DNA of 64,000 bases from Flavobacteriaceae bacterium (GTDB lineage Bacteria > Bacteroidota > Bacteroidia > Flavobacteriales > Flavobacteriaceae). Position numbers and translations under genes: made by a program. Below, piece by piece: positions 8,338-17,497 of this stretch; positions within the stretch are counted from its first letter, which is position 1; each line of letters starts with the position of its first letter. Where the stretch lies: assembly GCA_029238515.1 (NCBI GenBank), contig JAQWFW010000034.1, positions 62,001 to 126,000 of the forward strand, in the 5' to 3' direction. The notes under the pieces are model-generated. The model searched no databases. It was not told where the DNA came from and saw only the letters and a program-made list of their open reading frames with translations.

Positions 8338-9283
8338 GTCGTATTTCACACCCAGATTTTTATTTAAAAGCGCATTTATTTCCACGGTATTTTCGGGTTT
8401 ATTTCGCCGTTTAAAAATTGCCCAACAACGAGAGCGCATAACCTTACGTGATGGAGATTTTATGGATTTAGATTGGAGTAGTGGAGCAGAACCCTCAAAA
8501 CAGCTTGTGATTTTACTTCATGGGATGGAAGGTCATGGTCAACGCCCCTATGTCTCTGGTGTTGCAAAGCATTTTAATGCCAATAATATTGATGCCGTTT
8601 GTATAAATTTTAGGAGTTGTAGTGGGGAACAAAACAAAAAATTCTCTAGTTTTCATTCTGGGCAAACAGATGATTTACAAGATGTTGTTGATCATATACT
8701 CAAAAACTATTCATACACTTCTATTTTTCTAAAAGGCATAAGCTTGGGTGGAAATATTGTTTTAAAGTATTTAGGAGAGGGTAACGCTATACCGTCCAAA
8801 ATTAAGGGCGCTATGGCAGTATCGGTTCCAATAGATTTGGCCTCATCTTCAAAAGCATTACATCAATTCAAAAATATATTATTTCATATTTATTTTATGA
8901 TTGGTTTGAAGTACAAATTAATGCAAAAACAACGCCAATTTCCTGAGCGGATTTCTAGAAAAACATTGTATTCTGTTTGGACCCTTCGTGCTTTGGATGA
9001 GGTGTATACTGCTAAAGCAAATGGGTTTAAAGATACTGCGGATTATCATCAGAAATCGAGTAGTCTTCAATATTTATCTTCTATAAGAACTCCAGTATTG
9101 TTGTTGAATGCCAAAAATGATTCATTTCTTACGCCATCATGTTTTCCTTATGATATAGCACAAAAAAGTGCCTTTTTACATTTAGAGACTCCAAAATACG
9201 GAGGTCATGTTGGTTTTGTGACTAAAGACAATGCATATTACAACGAAAAAAGAGCTTTAGCATTCTTTCGAGAACTTCAGTAG
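8324..9283 (+). CDS. Alpha/beta-hydrolase, YheT-like
   Basis: A 319-residue hydrolase. HGMEGHGQRPY carries the oxyanion-hole region, the nucleophile elbow is GISLGG (G-x-S-x-G), LLLNAKNDSFLTP supplies the acidic residue and GGHVGFV the catalytic His. The pattern is that of the YheT/UPF0017 branch of alpha/beta-hydrolases (often annotated as esterases; substrate unknown). Its ATG overlaps the end of tilS by 14 bases, so the two are probably co-transcribed and translationally coupled. Its 3' end overlaps the convergent maf gene by 27 bases. Confidence 0.85.
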   Translation: MPLVKSYFTPRFLFKSAFISTVFSGLFRRLKIAQQRERITLRDGDFMDLDWSSGAEPSKQLVILLHGMEGHGQRPYVSGVAKHFNANNIDAVCINFRSCSGEQNKKFSSFHSGQTDDLQDVVDHILKNYSYTSIFLKGISLGGNIVLKYLGEGNAIPSKIKGAMAVSVPIDLASSSKALHQFKNILFHIYFMIGLKYKLMQKQRQFPERISRKTLYSVWTLRALDEVYTAKANGFKDTADYHQKSSSLQYLSSIRTPVLLLNAKNDSFLTPSCFPYDIAQKSAFLHLETPKYGGHVGFVTKDNAYYNEKRALAFFRELQ

Positions 9284-9850
9284 TTGAGTATATATTTTAT
9301 CAATAGGAAAACCCATCACGTTGTAATATGATCCTTCAATTTTTGTTACTCCAATTTGCCCTATCCAATCTTGTATGCCATAAGCACCAGCTTTGTCCAT
9401 AGGATTGAAGTGATGGACGTAAAAATCAATCTCTTCCTGTGATAATGTCTTAAATGTTACTTTGGTAGTGGAATGAAAAACAATTTCGCGGTCTATTGTT
9501 TTTAGGCAAACAGAGGTAATAACTTCATGCGTATCATCGCTGAGATTGAGCAACATTTGAACGGCATTTTCTTTCGATCTTGGTTTGCCTAGAGCTGTGT
9601 TGTTATGCCATACAATGGTGTCGCTTGTGATTAGAATGTCTTGAGGGTCTAATTCATCTACAAATACATTGGATTTCAACTTTGCAAGGTAATCAGAAAT
9701 AGCACTATGGGATAGGTTTTTTGGGTAGTGTTCATCGATGTGCTTTAGACGCACTTCAAAAGGTATTTCCAAAGATTTGAGCAGTTCTTGCCGTCTTGGC
9801 GATGCTGATGCTAGGATGAGGTTTTTGTCCTTTAAATAGTCCTTTAGCAT
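9257..9850 (-). CDS. maf: Maf family nucleotide pyrophosphatase
   Basis: A 197-residue Maf/YceF/YhdE-type protein. Signatures are LILASASPRRQELL at the N-terminus, ITSDTIVWHN and LGKPRSKENAVQMLLNLS, and the C-terminal GAYGIQDWIGQIGVTKIEG. Family members hydrolyse non-canonical or modified nucleoside triphosphates and are linked to septum arrest. The ATG at 9850 is preferred to an in-frame TTG at 9856. It is the last gene of a DUF2520-kdsC-maf operon, starting 9 nt after the kdsC stop. Confidence 0.92.
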   Translation of the reverse strand: MLKDYLKDKNLILASASPRRQELLKSLEIPFEVRLKHIDEHYPKNLSHSAISDYLAKLKSNVFVDELDPQDILITSDTIVWHNNTALGKPRSKENAVQMLLNLSDDTHEVITSVCLKTIDREIVFHSTTKVTFKTLSQEEIDFYVHHFNPMDKAGAYGIQDWIGQIGVTKIEGSYYNVMGFPIDKIYTQLLKFSKEC

Positions 9851-9859
9851 AGCCAATAT

Positions 9860-10390
9860 TTAGTCATTTTTAGCATCAAAATCATTCATCCACAACCCTT
9901 TAACTTTCATCACTTGCTCAATTATATCTCTTGCTGCACCACAACCACCATGGACATGAGAAATATAATCTGAAATGGCCTTAATTTCTGGTGCTGCATC
10001 TTGTGGACAACAGGGTAGTCCTACCAGTTTCATCACAGGGAAGTCCGGGATGTCATCACCCATATATGCAACCTCATCTGCGCTTAAATTGTACTTTTCC
10101 AACAATTGATTGTAATGGTGTACTTTATCGTGTGCGCCCAAAATAATATCCTTTATACCCAAACCTTCTAAACGTTGTCGAACACCTTCATTTTTCCCAC
10201 CAGAAATTATGCAAATAGTTAACCCAGCTTCAACAGCAGCGCGCAGCGCATAACCATCTCGTGTATGCATTTTGCGAAGCAAATCGCCATTGGTTGTCAC
10301 CAAAAGTGAGCTATCGGTAAGCACACCGTCTATATCAAAAATGAGCGTTGTAATGTTTTTTAACAGCGTTTTATAATTTTTTTTAGCCAT
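9860..10390 (-). CDS. kdsC: KDO 8-phosphate phosphatase (HAD family)
   Basis: A 176-residue capless HAD phosphatase with the KdsC pattern: FDIDGVLTD with nucleophile Asp19 and acid/base Asp21, CIISGG (motif II), the Lys of HDKVHHY, and GDDIPDFPVM (motif IV). KdsC converts 3-deoxy-D-manno-octulosonate 8-phosphate to KDO for the lipopolysaccharide inner core. The C-terminal GGCGAARDIIEQV is typical of the family. It overlaps the upstream DUF2520 gene by 8 bases. Confidence 0.92.
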   Translation of the reverse strand: MAKKNYKTLLKNITTLIFDIDGVLTDSSLLVTTNGDLLRKMHTRDGYALRAAVEAGLTICIISGGKNEGVRQRLEGLGIKDIILGAHDKVHHYNQLLEKYNLSADEVAYMGDDIPDFPVMKLVGLPCCPQDAAPEIKAISDYISHVHGGCGAARDIIEQVMKVKGLWMNDFDAKND

Positions 10391-11141
10391 GAGTTTTTTG
10401 AATTAATGTTGTTATTTGCTCGTAAAGTTTTTTGTAATTCGGATGATTTTCTAAAAGTTTTAGATGAGTACGTATGGTTTTTTGATCACGTCTTTTTGCT
10501 GGTCCCGTTTGTGCCATATAAGGAGATATATGGTTTATTTTCTTTGCCGTTTCGGAAATTAATGGTTTCAAAATTTCAAAATCTAAATTTTTTTCATCAC
10601 TGAGCTCATGAGCAATACGGTATAGCTGATTGGTGAAATTATTTACAAAAACTGCAGATAAATGCAGGGCTTGTCGCTGTTCGGAATTGATGGCATACAC
10701 AGGGCTACCCAAGTGTTCTGCCAATGTCTTAAGCAAATACCGATCGTCTTTGTTTGTAGATTCAACACATATAGGCACATCTTTGAAATCTAATGTAGCA
10801 GTTTTAGAAAATGTTTGCAATGGATAAAAAACGCCACGTCTATTTTTGTTGTTTAGATGACGCATTGGTACGCTTCCAGAAGTATGTACAACCAAACGAT
10901 TTTTAAATGGGAGCTGATTGGATAGTTTTTCAACATGACCATCACTAACAGCTATGATATAAACATCAGCATCAACGAGATCATTCAAATTATGCACCTG
11001 ATTAACATCTTGTATGCTCAATGAATGATCAATTATTGATCTGTTATACCATTGTACGAGCTTTAGTTGTTCGGAGGTACTAATGGCTTTACACAAATGT
11101 GTGCCAACATGTCCGGCTCCTAAAACAACTACAGAAATCAT
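10383..11141 (-). CDS. Rossmann-like and DUF2520 domain protein
   Basis: A 252-residue protein with an N-terminal dinucleotide-binding fold (VVLGAGHVGTHLCKAI, residues 5-20) and VHTSGSVPM, followed by a helical DUF2520 region from about 125 including LHLSAVFVNNFTNQLY. The architecture resembles F420/NADP oxidoreductases and ketopantoate reductase relatives; the substrate is unknown. It is first in the operon with kdsC and maf, an order widely conserved in Bacteroidota, so a cell-envelope link is possible but inferred from context only. Confidence 0.85.
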   Translation of the reverse strand: MISVVVLGAGHVGTHLCKAISTSEQLKLVQWYNRSIIDHSLSIQDVNQVHNLNDLVDADVYIIAVSDGHVEKLSNQLPFKNRLVVHTSGSVPMRHLNNKNRRGVFYPLQTFSKTATLDFKDVPICVESTNKDDRYLLKTLAEHLGSPVYAINSEQRQALHLSAVFVNNFTNQLYRIAHELSDEKNLDFEILKPLISETAKKINHISPYMAQTGPAKRRDQKTIRTHLKLLENHPNYKKLYEQITTLIQKTHG

Positions 11142-11258
11142 AGCGCTAATTTACGCAAGAATCAGGTCTTTTAAAAGTTTACAAACTGCTTTATGAAATA
11201 ATTATTAAAATTAGTGTTAAAACCAGCATTTTAAAATTACTTTTTTGCAAAAAGTAAG

Positions 11259-11266
11259 TACCTTTG
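11259..11266 (+). promoter_or_regulatory. -7 box for the cytochrome c assembly gene
   Basis: TACCTTTG matches TAnnTTTG and lies 25 nt before the ATG at 11292. A TTTG lies only 11 nt upstream of it, too close for a standard -33 element. Confidence 0.5.
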
Positions 11267-11291
11267 TCATCCACAAAATTTGTCATTTTTA

Positions 11292-14200
11292 ATGCTCAAA
11301 AAAATAGCTAACATCCTTTTTTCTACCCGCCTCACAGCCGTTCTGTTTATTGTTTATGCTGTAGCTATGGCCGTTGGTACATTCTTGGATCAGGGGCAAA
11401 GTACGTCACCGACTCCATATTCAAGAACACTCATTTATAACGCATGGTGGTTTGAAGCCATTATGGTACTGTTTATGATTAATTTTGTGGGTAACATCTT
11501 TAGGTATCGTTTGTTGCGCAAAGAAAAATGGGCTACACTTACATTGCATTTATCTTTTATTTTAATTTTGTTTGGTGCATTCATCACACGCTATCACGGA
11601 TTTGAAGGCATGATGTCAATTCGAGAGGGCGCTACAGAAAACACCTTTTTATCTCAAAAAACATATTTGACAACATACATTGATGGCGATTATAAAATAG
11701 ATGGCCAACTTCAGCGCCTTGTGCACAATGATGAAGTTGATTTTTCGCCACGATTAGAAAATGAATATAATCTTGATACTAAATACGGGAATACGCCTGT
11801 AAGCATCACACTTACTGAATTTATATCTGGAGCCGAAGAAGATATAGTCCCAGACGATGATGGAGAGTACTACCTAAAATTAGTAGAAGCGGGTGGGGGT
11901 GCACCACACAATCATTTCTTGAAACTTGGGCAAGTAAGCAGTATTCACAATGTACTGTACGCGCTAAACAAACCTACTCCAGGCGCTATCAATTTGACCT
12001 ATTCCGACGAGGGTATAACCATTCAATCCCCATTTGAGGGGGAATACATGACCATGGCAACGGGTATGCAAGGTAGACTTGCGAAAGATAGTATACAACC
12101 TTTGCAGCTACGTTCTCGTTACATTATTGGAAATCAAGCAGTTGTATTTCCAAAACCTGTTGTAAAAGGTGTGTTTGATGTGGTTAAAAAGTCTGAGCTT
12201 CTCAAAGGGGATGAAGATGGTATTGCGCTTCAAGTGTCTGCAAATGGAGAAGTTAAAACTGTGAAATTGCTCGGTGGTCAGGGGATGAGTAACCCCTTTA
12301 AACAAGTTACTGTTGGAGGTCTCGATTTTGCATTTAAATACGGTTCTCAAATCTTGGAACTTCCATTTGATATCAAACTCAATGATTTTATTGCAGAACG
12401 TTATCCAGGCACCGAAAAAAGCTATTCATCATTTGAAAGTAAGGTCACTGTTTTTGATAAAAAAGAAGGCGATTTTGATTTTCATATTTACATGAATAAT
12501 ATTCTAAATCACAGAGGATATAAGTTTTTTCAGTCCTCTTTTGACCCCGACGAAAAAGGAACTATTTTATCTGTAAATCACGACTATTGGGGTACATGGT
12601 TTACGTATCTTGGTTATTATCTGTTGTATTTTGGTTTAATGGCTATTTTGCTCAGTAAAGGCGCGAGAATGGAAGTTTTACGCAAGCAACTGGATAAAAT
12701 AAAGCGTAAAAAAGCTATCCTTAGCGTTGTACTATTTACATTATTTTCTTTAAGCGGCTTTTCCCAAAAAACACATACTTCAAACCATCAAATGCTTCGT
12801 CCTAGCGAGCAACAGATCGATTCAATACTATCGGCTAACATCACTCCTGTTGAGGAGTCAGAACGATTTGGTCATTTGGTGATTCAAGATTCAGACGGAA
12901 GGATGAAACCCGTGAATACTTATGCTTCGGAATTACTGAGAAAGCTTTCCAAAAAGGATACTTATCAAAATTTTACAGCCGACCAAGTGTTTTTATCCAT
13001 GCAAGAGAGCCCTCAGTTGTGGTACAATGTTCCAGTCATTTATTTGAAACCAAAAAAAGCCGATACGATTCGCAATTTGATTGGGATTCCAAAAACACAA
13101 AAGTATGCTGCTCTAATCGACTTTTTGGATAAAAACTTAAATTATAAGCTTGGGCCATACCTCGAAGATGCATACAGTGCTCAAGTGCCAACAGCAATAC
13201 AAAAAGAGTTTAAAGAGGCCGATCAACGCGTGAGTCTATTATTCAATACACTAGAGGGTGATGCTTTACGTCTTTTTCCACTTCCAGATGATGAAAATAA
13301 TAAATGGGTTTCCCCTAAAGAATTTGTCCAAAAGGAGATTGTATTGAAGGATTCATTATACGCAAACTTTATCCGAACAGGATTTTTGGCCTATTTGGCA
13401 ACTTTGCAGAACGATAAGTTGCAAAAAACCGATTTTTCTCAAAGCCAAAAACTTTTAGCAGCACTAAAGAAAACCCAAAAGCGTTTTGGTGGAGATGCCA
13501 TGCTTTCTGATGAAAAAATTGATGCTGAAATCGCATACAACTCATGCGATATTTTTAAGAAATTGTTCAGTTGGTATATGTATGCAAGTAGTTTGATGTT
13601 TATTTTACTTATTGTTCAAATCCTAAAAGACAAAAGCAAATGGCTTAAAGTCTCTGTAAATGCCTTTAAATTTTTACTCTATGTCTGTTTCGGGCTACAT
13701 ACGGCAGGACTCATCGCACGATGGTATATTTCTGGACATGCGCCATGGAGTGATGCTTATGAATCCATGATTTATGTGGCATGGGCTACGATGGCATTTG
13801 GTGTGATGCTCGGCCAAAAGAGCAACCTTACATTTGCCTCCACAGCATTTGTAACAGCCATGATTTTGATGATTGCGCATTGGAATTGGATGGATCCCTC
13901 AATAGGTAATTTACAACCCGTCCTGAATAGTTATTGGTTGATGATTCATGTGGCCATTATCGTAGGAAGTTACGGGCCATTTGCTTTGGGTATGATTTTA
14001 GGAATCATCAGTCTTTTATTGATGATTTTGACAACCACTAAGAACAAAGTAAAGATGGAACTAAACATCAAAGAGCTAACTGTTATAAACGAAATGGCTC
14101 TAACGGTGGGCTTAGTCATGCTTACAATTGGAAACTTCCTTGGTGGGATGTGGGCCAATGAGAGCTGGGGGCGTTATTGGGGATGGGATCCTAAAGAAAC

Positions 14201-14477
14201 CTGGGCGCTTATTAGCATCATGATCTATGCTTTTGTAATTCATATGCGCTTAGTTCCTGGACTAAGAAACCGACTGGTGTTTAATATCGCTTCCATTCTT
14301 GCATTTGGAAGTATTCTGATGACGTATTTTGGTGTAAACTTTTACTTAGCTGGATTACACTCATATGCAAAGGATGATCAAGAAATCAGCATCACCTACA
14401 TTGGTGCTAGTTTGCTTATAATTACTATTTTGAGTGTATTGGCTTATAGAAAGCACCGAAAGTTTTATATCAAATAA
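11292..14477 (+). CDS. ccsA: Cytochrome c biogenesis protein, ResB/CcsB-CcsA fusion
   Basis: A 1061-residue polytopic membrane protein for haem delivery and cytochrome c maturation (system II). The N-terminal part (about 1-470) is ResB/CcsB-like, with membrane segments near residues 5-75 and at 435-455 around a long periplasmic stretch. A second periplasmic region (about 480-760) follows a further hydrophobic segment. The C-terminal third is CcsA, with many membrane helices and the haem-handling tryptophan-rich WWD motif in WGRYWGWDPKETWAL. Transcription starts from a TAnnTTTG promoter; an in-frame TTG at 11280 is a less likely start. This single-gene fusion is the usual Bacteroidota form. 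Confidence 0.92.
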   Translation: MLKKIANILFSTRLTAVLFIVYAVAMAVGTFLDQGQSTSPTPYSRTLIYNAWWFEAIMVLFMINFVGNIFRYRLLRKEKWATLTLHLSFILILFGAFITRYHGFEGMMSIREGATENTFLSQKTYLTTYIDGDYKIDGQLQRLVHNDEVDFSPRLENEYNLDTKYGNTPVSITLTEFISGAEEDIVPDDDGEYYLKLVEAGGGAPHNHFLKLGQVSSIHNVLYALNKPTPGAINLTYSDEGITIQSPFEGEYMTMATGMQGRLAKDSIQPLQLRSRYIIGNQAVVFPKPVVKGVFDVVKKSELLKGDEDGIALQVSANGEVKTVKLLGGQGMSNPFKQVTVGGLDFAFKYGSQILELPFDIKLNDFIAERYPGTEKSYSSFESKVTVFDKKEGDFDFHIYMNNILNHRGYKFFQSSFDPDEKGTILSVNHDYWGTWFTYLGYYLLYFGLMAILLSKGARMEVLRKQLDKIKRKKAILSVVLFTLFSLSGFSQKTHTSNHQMLRPSEQQIDSILSANITPVEESERFGHLVIQDSDGRMKPVNTYASELLRKLSKKDTYQNFTADQVFLSMQESPQLWYNVPVIYLKPKKADTIRNLIGIPKTQKYAALIDFLDKNLNYKLGPYLEDAYSAQVPTAIQKEFKEADQRVSLLFNTLEGDALRLFPLPDDENNKWVSPKEFVQKEIVLKDSLYANFIRTGFLAYLATLQNDKLQKTDFSQSQKLLAALKKTQKRFGGDAMLSDEKIDAEIAYNSCDIFKKLFSWYMYASSLMFILLIVQILKDKSKWLKVSVNAFKFLLYVCFGLHTAGLIARWYISGHAPWSDAYESMIYVAWATMAFGVMLGQKSNLTFASTAFVTAMILMIAHWNWMDPSIGNLQPVLNSYWLMIHVAIIVGSYGPFALGMILGIISLLLMILTTTKNKVKMELNIKELTVINEMALTVGLVMLTIGNFLGGMWANESWGRYWGWDPKETWALISIMIYAFVIHMRLVPGLRNRLVFNIASILAFGSILMTYFGVNFYLAGLHSYAKDDQEISITYIGASLLIITILSVLAYRKHRKFYIK

Positions 14478-14480
14478 AAC

Positions 14481-15140
14481 CTAATTCAATATATTTTTGA
14501 TGCTGCCATAGTTAATTTCTTCGTAATTAGAAATCAACATATCGGCAAGTGTGTAGTCTTGATTTTTAGAATGTTCACTTTTGTATGCTATACAAAAAAT
14601 TCCGGCACTTTTTGCGGCCTTTATACCGTTGGTAGAATCCTCAATAACGATACATTCGTTAGGAGAAACACCTGCAGACGATGCTGCATTGATGAAAATT
14701 TCCGGATGTGGTTTTGAAGCTTTTAAATCTGCACCACTCAATTTATCTTTAAAATATTGATTCAATCCAAAACGTTTCGTGATATTGTTGATGGTAAACA
14801 TAGAAGCAGAAGAGGCGAGAACTAGTGCCAACCCATTAGCGTGGTAATCCAAAATTAAATCTTTAACACCCTCCAAAAGTTGTAAATCATCATCTTCAAA
14901 AAAGAGTTTGGTAAAATTATTCCGCTTGATTTGTACCAATTCTTGGGGATCTTGATGAAGCTTAAAATATGAGCAAAGCTGAACACAAATGCCATAAGTC
15001 GATTGTCCAGTAAATCCCTCATACATTTCTGAACTCACATCAATTCCAACTTCGGAAAACATCTGTTGATATGCCTTATGGTGTAGGGGTTCGGTGTCTA
15101 CAATTACACCATCCATATCGAATAATACAGCTTTTAACAT
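14481..15140 (-). CDS. HAD-superfamily phosphatase, beta-phosphoglucomutase-like
   Basis: A 219-residue HAD hydrolase with a helical cap. Motif I is FDMDGVIVDTEPLH with nucleophile Asp8 and Asp10; motif II is LASSAS; KASKPHPEIF supplies the motif III Lys; motif IV is VIEDSTNGIKAA. This subgroup contains phosphatases of small sugar phosphates as well as beta-phosphoglucomutases, so the substrate is open. It converges on the cytochrome c assembly gene with 3 nt between stops. Confidence 0.85.
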   Translation of the reverse strand: MLKAVLFDMDGVIVDTEPLHHKAYQQMFSEVGIDVSSEMYEGFTGQSTYGICVQLCSYFKLHQDPQELVQIKRNNFTKLFFEDDDLQLLEGVKDLILDYHANGLALVLASSASMFTINNITKRFGLNQYFKDKLSGADLKASKPHPEIFINAASSAGVSPNECIVIEDSTNGIKAAKSAGIFCIAYKSEHSKNQDYTLADMLISNYEEINYGSIKNILN

Positions 15141-15243
15141 CTCATTTTTTTTGCGAAGATAAAACTTAGGTTATATTTTTTTTCAATTTATTGAACAATT
15201 AATCTTAATTTTTTCTATTTTTAACTTTTAAATTAATGCTTCA

Positions 15244-15429
15244 ATGAAATTTGTAAAACTATTAGGAATCACAAACACCCTTTTGTTGCTGTTGTGTGTG
15301 CTAATTATTGTAGTCTCTGAATATTTATTCTTTTCAGGAGATCAATTACACGGAATTTTTGTAGGGATCTGGGCGCCTATGCTTGTTGGTCTAATGATAT
15401 TTTTTAAACTCTTTCGCCTTGGCCGCTAA
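15244..15429 (+). CDS. Small two-helix membrane protein, unknown
   Basis: A 61-residue protein with two hydrophobic segments, roughly residues 8-30 (LGITNTLLLLLCVLIIVV) and 38-56 (IFVGIWAPMLVGLMIFF), ending in a basic FKLFRLGR tail. No family is recognised. It stands 104 nt downstream of the divergent HAD gene, and its last codons overlap a second small membrane ORF at 15419. Length and clean hydrophobic pattern support a real gene, but there is no functional hint. Confidence 0.65.
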   Translation: MKFVKLLGITNTLLLLLCVLIIVVSEYLFFSGDQLHGIFVGIWAPMLVGLMIFFKLFRLGR

Positions 15430-15526
15430 CGACATCGTACTCTATTTTTCTGTATTTGTTTCGGTTTGCGTCGCAATCTGGGCATTTGTTCTTATCAAAC
15501 AGTTCAACGATTTAGATAATAAATAG
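15419..15526 (+). CDS. Possible 35-residue single-pass membrane protein
   Basis: A short frame begins at TTG 15419 inside the end of the 61-residue gene (11-base overlap) and stops with TAG at 15524-15526. The product has one membrane segment (IVLYFSVFVSVCVAIWAFVL) followed by a polar KQFNDLDNK tail. The overlap suggests translational coupling. Only a TTG start is available, and frames this short arise by chance, so the call is tentative; the amphipathic layout is the main support. Confidence 0.45.
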   Translation: MAANDIVLYFSVFVSVCVAIWAFVLIKQFNDLDNK

Positions 15527-15545
15527 CGTTTAATAAACACTTTTA

Positions 15546-16703
15546 ATGTCAAAACAAAAACTAGGTGAACGTACCATCTGTACCCATACTGGTGCGGTGG
15601 AAGACCCCATTTTTAGAGGGGCAGTATCTCCTATATATCTTTCAACATCTTATGATTTTATAGATCAAGATCCAAAACGCTATCCACGCTATTTCAATAC
15701 CCCTAATCAAGAATTTTTAAGCAAAAAAGTTGCTGCGTTGGAAGACGCTGAAGCAGGAATACTTTTTTCGTCAGGAATGGCCGCAATATCAGCTGTTATG
15801 CTTACACTATTAAAATCAGGTGATCATGCTGTTATTCAAAACGATATCTATGGTGGAACGCGTAACTTTATTGAATCGCATTTTGAATCCTATGGCATAG
15901 CGTATACCTTCACAAAAGATTTATCTTCCAGTTCATTTGAGTCCTGTATAAAAGAAAACACCAAACTCATTTATGTTGAAACGCCATCAAATCCACTCCT
16001 CAAGCTAGTCGATTTATTTGCTATTGCAAAGCTCGCTAAAACGCACAATATCGTAACCGCTATAGACAATACCTTTGCAACTCCAATTATTCAAAAACCA
16101 TTGACGCTTGGAATAGATATTGTGATTCACTCTGCTACAAAATATTTTGGTGGACATAGCGATATCTCTGCTGGTGCTGTGGCTTCATCGCAAGCAATCA
16201 TTGATCAAATTTGGGGTTTAGCCAAAGATTTTGGTGGTAACCTTAGCGACTATTCCGTTTGGTTACTGGAACGTAGCATGAAAACATTGGCTATACGCGT
16301 CAAGGCACAACAAAAGAATGCAAAAAAAATTGCTCGTTTTTTAGAACAAAATAAAGCCATAAAAAGGGTTTATTACCCAGGTCTTGCTTCTCATGAAAAT
16401 CATCAATTGGCAAAAATCCAAATGAAAGGGTTTGGGGCGATGCTGTCTTTTGAATTGTCTAATGAACACGATACAATTTCTTTCTTAAAATCATTACAAT
16501 TGATTAAGCCCTCCATGAGTTTGGCAGGTGTAGAGAGTACAATGATTTTACCCGCCAAAACTTCTCATGCTTTACTTTCTGAAGCAGACCGTAAAGCGCA
16601 AGGTATATCCGATCAATTGATTCGTTTCTCTGTTGGGATTGAATCAAAAAAAGATTTGATTTTTGATATTGAACAAGCATTAGAAAACAGTAAAAATAAC
16701 TAG
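15546..16703 (+). CDS. Cystathionine gamma-synthase/lyase family enzyme
   Basis: A 385-residue PLP enzyme of the transsulfuration family. HSATKYFGGHSD contains the Schiff-base Lys199, AIDNTFATP the cofactor Asp, and IYGGTRNF the conserved Tyr/Gly region. PGLASHENHQLA and the C-terminal LIRFSVGIES are family hallmarks. It could make cystathionine from an activated homoserine, or cleave cystathionine; sequence does not separate MetB-, MetC- and CGL-type activity. It is followed 5 nt later by the bacillithiol gene bshB1, consistent with a shared role in cysteine/thiol supply. Confidence 0.87.
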   Translation: MSKQKLGERTICTHTGAVEDPIFRGAVSPIYLSTSYDFIDQDPKRYPRYFNTPNQEFLSKKVAALEDAEAGILFSSGMAAISAVMLTLLKSGDHAVIQNDIYGGTRNFIESHFESYGIAYTFTKDLSSSSFESCIKENTKLIYVETPSNPLLKLVDLFAIAKLAKTHNIVTAIDNTFATPIIQKPLTLGIDIVIHSATKYFGGHSDISAGAVASSQAIIDQIWGLAKDFGGNLSDYSVWLLERSMKTLAIRVKAQQKNAKKIARFLEQNKAIKRVYYPGLASHENHQLAKIQMKGFGAMLSFELSNEHDTISFLKSLQLIKPSMSLAGVESTMILPAKTSHALLSEADRKAQGISDQLIRFSVGIESKKDLIFDIEQALENSKNN

Positions 16704-16708
16704 AGGTT

Positions 16709-17428
16709 ATGAAAGTAGATATTCTTGCATTTGGTGCGCATCCAGACGACGTAGAGTTGAGTTGTGGTGGTACACTTCATAAAGCAGTTCAAGAAGGTAA
16801 AGTAGTTGCTGTTATAGACCTTACACGGGGAGAGCTTGGAACACGTGGTAGTGCAAAAATAAGAGAAGAAGAAGCCAATAGTGCTTCAAAAATTTTAGGT
16901 ATCCACTCAAGAGAGAATTTAGAGTTTTCTGATGGTTTTATATTCAATACTAAAGAAAATCAACTCGAAATCATCAAAAAAATACGTCAATACCAACCAG
17001 AAATAGTCTTTTGTAACGCCATTGAAGATCGCCATACCGATCATGCCAAATCGAGTGCTTTGGTGCGTGATGCTTGTTTTTTGAGTGGTCTAATGAAAAT
17101 TGAAACTCAAGACACTGCTGGAATAGCTCAGAAAGCTTGGCGACCCAAAGCGGTTTACAGTTATATTCAGTGGAAAAACATCACCCCGGATTTTGTAGTA
17201 GATATCAGTTCTTCTATAGACGCGAAAATGGCTGCGGTTGCGGCTTATAAATCCCAGTTTTTTGATCCTAAAAACAAAGCGCCTGAAACGCCCATTTCGA
17301 GTAAAAACTTTATGGAAAGTGTTCGCTACAGGGCAGCAGACCTTGGACGTTTGGTGCATACCGCGTATGCGGAGGGCTTTACATCCGATCGACTTTTGGC
17401 TGTCGAATCCATATTTGATTTAAAATAA
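16709..17428 (+). CDS. bshB1: Bacillithiol biosynthesis deacetylase BshB1
   Basis: A 239-residue zinc-dependent LmbE/PIG-L deacetylase. The AHPDDVE motif at residues 10-16 and the downstream EDRHTDHAKSS give the metal and catalytic residues; LTRGELGTRGS is typical of the BshB1 group. It removes the acetyl group from GlcNAc-malate in bacillithiol synthesis. Placement directly after a transsulfuration gene links it to cysteine supply. The last gene before the tRNA-His unit. Confidence 0.92.
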   Translation: MKVDILAFGAHPDDVELSCGGTLHKAVQEGKVVAVIDLTRGELGTRGSAKIREEEANSASKILGIHSRENLEFSDGFIFNTKENQLEIIKKIRQYQPEIVFCNAIEDRHTDHAKSSALVRDACFLSGLMKIETQDTAGIAQKAWRPKAVYSYIQWKNITPDFVVDISSSIDAKMAAVAAYKSQFFDPKNKAPETPISSKNFMESVRYRAADLGRLVHTAYAEGFTSDRLLAVESIFDLK

Positions 17429-17442
17429 ATTAAAAAAAAATC

Positions 17443-17473
17443 TTTGTATAAAATCATAAATGCGCTACATTTG
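17443..17473 (+). promoter_or_regulatory. Consensus promoter for tRNA-His
   Basis: TTTG (17443-17446), 19-nt spacer and TACATTTG (17466-17473) fit the Bacteroidota consensus TTTG-N19-21-TAnnTTTG with no mismatch. The tRNA begins 25 nt after the -7 box. This is the best promoter in the window. Confidence 0.85.
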
Positions 17474-17497
17474 CATGCGCATTTTTATGTGTCAAAC

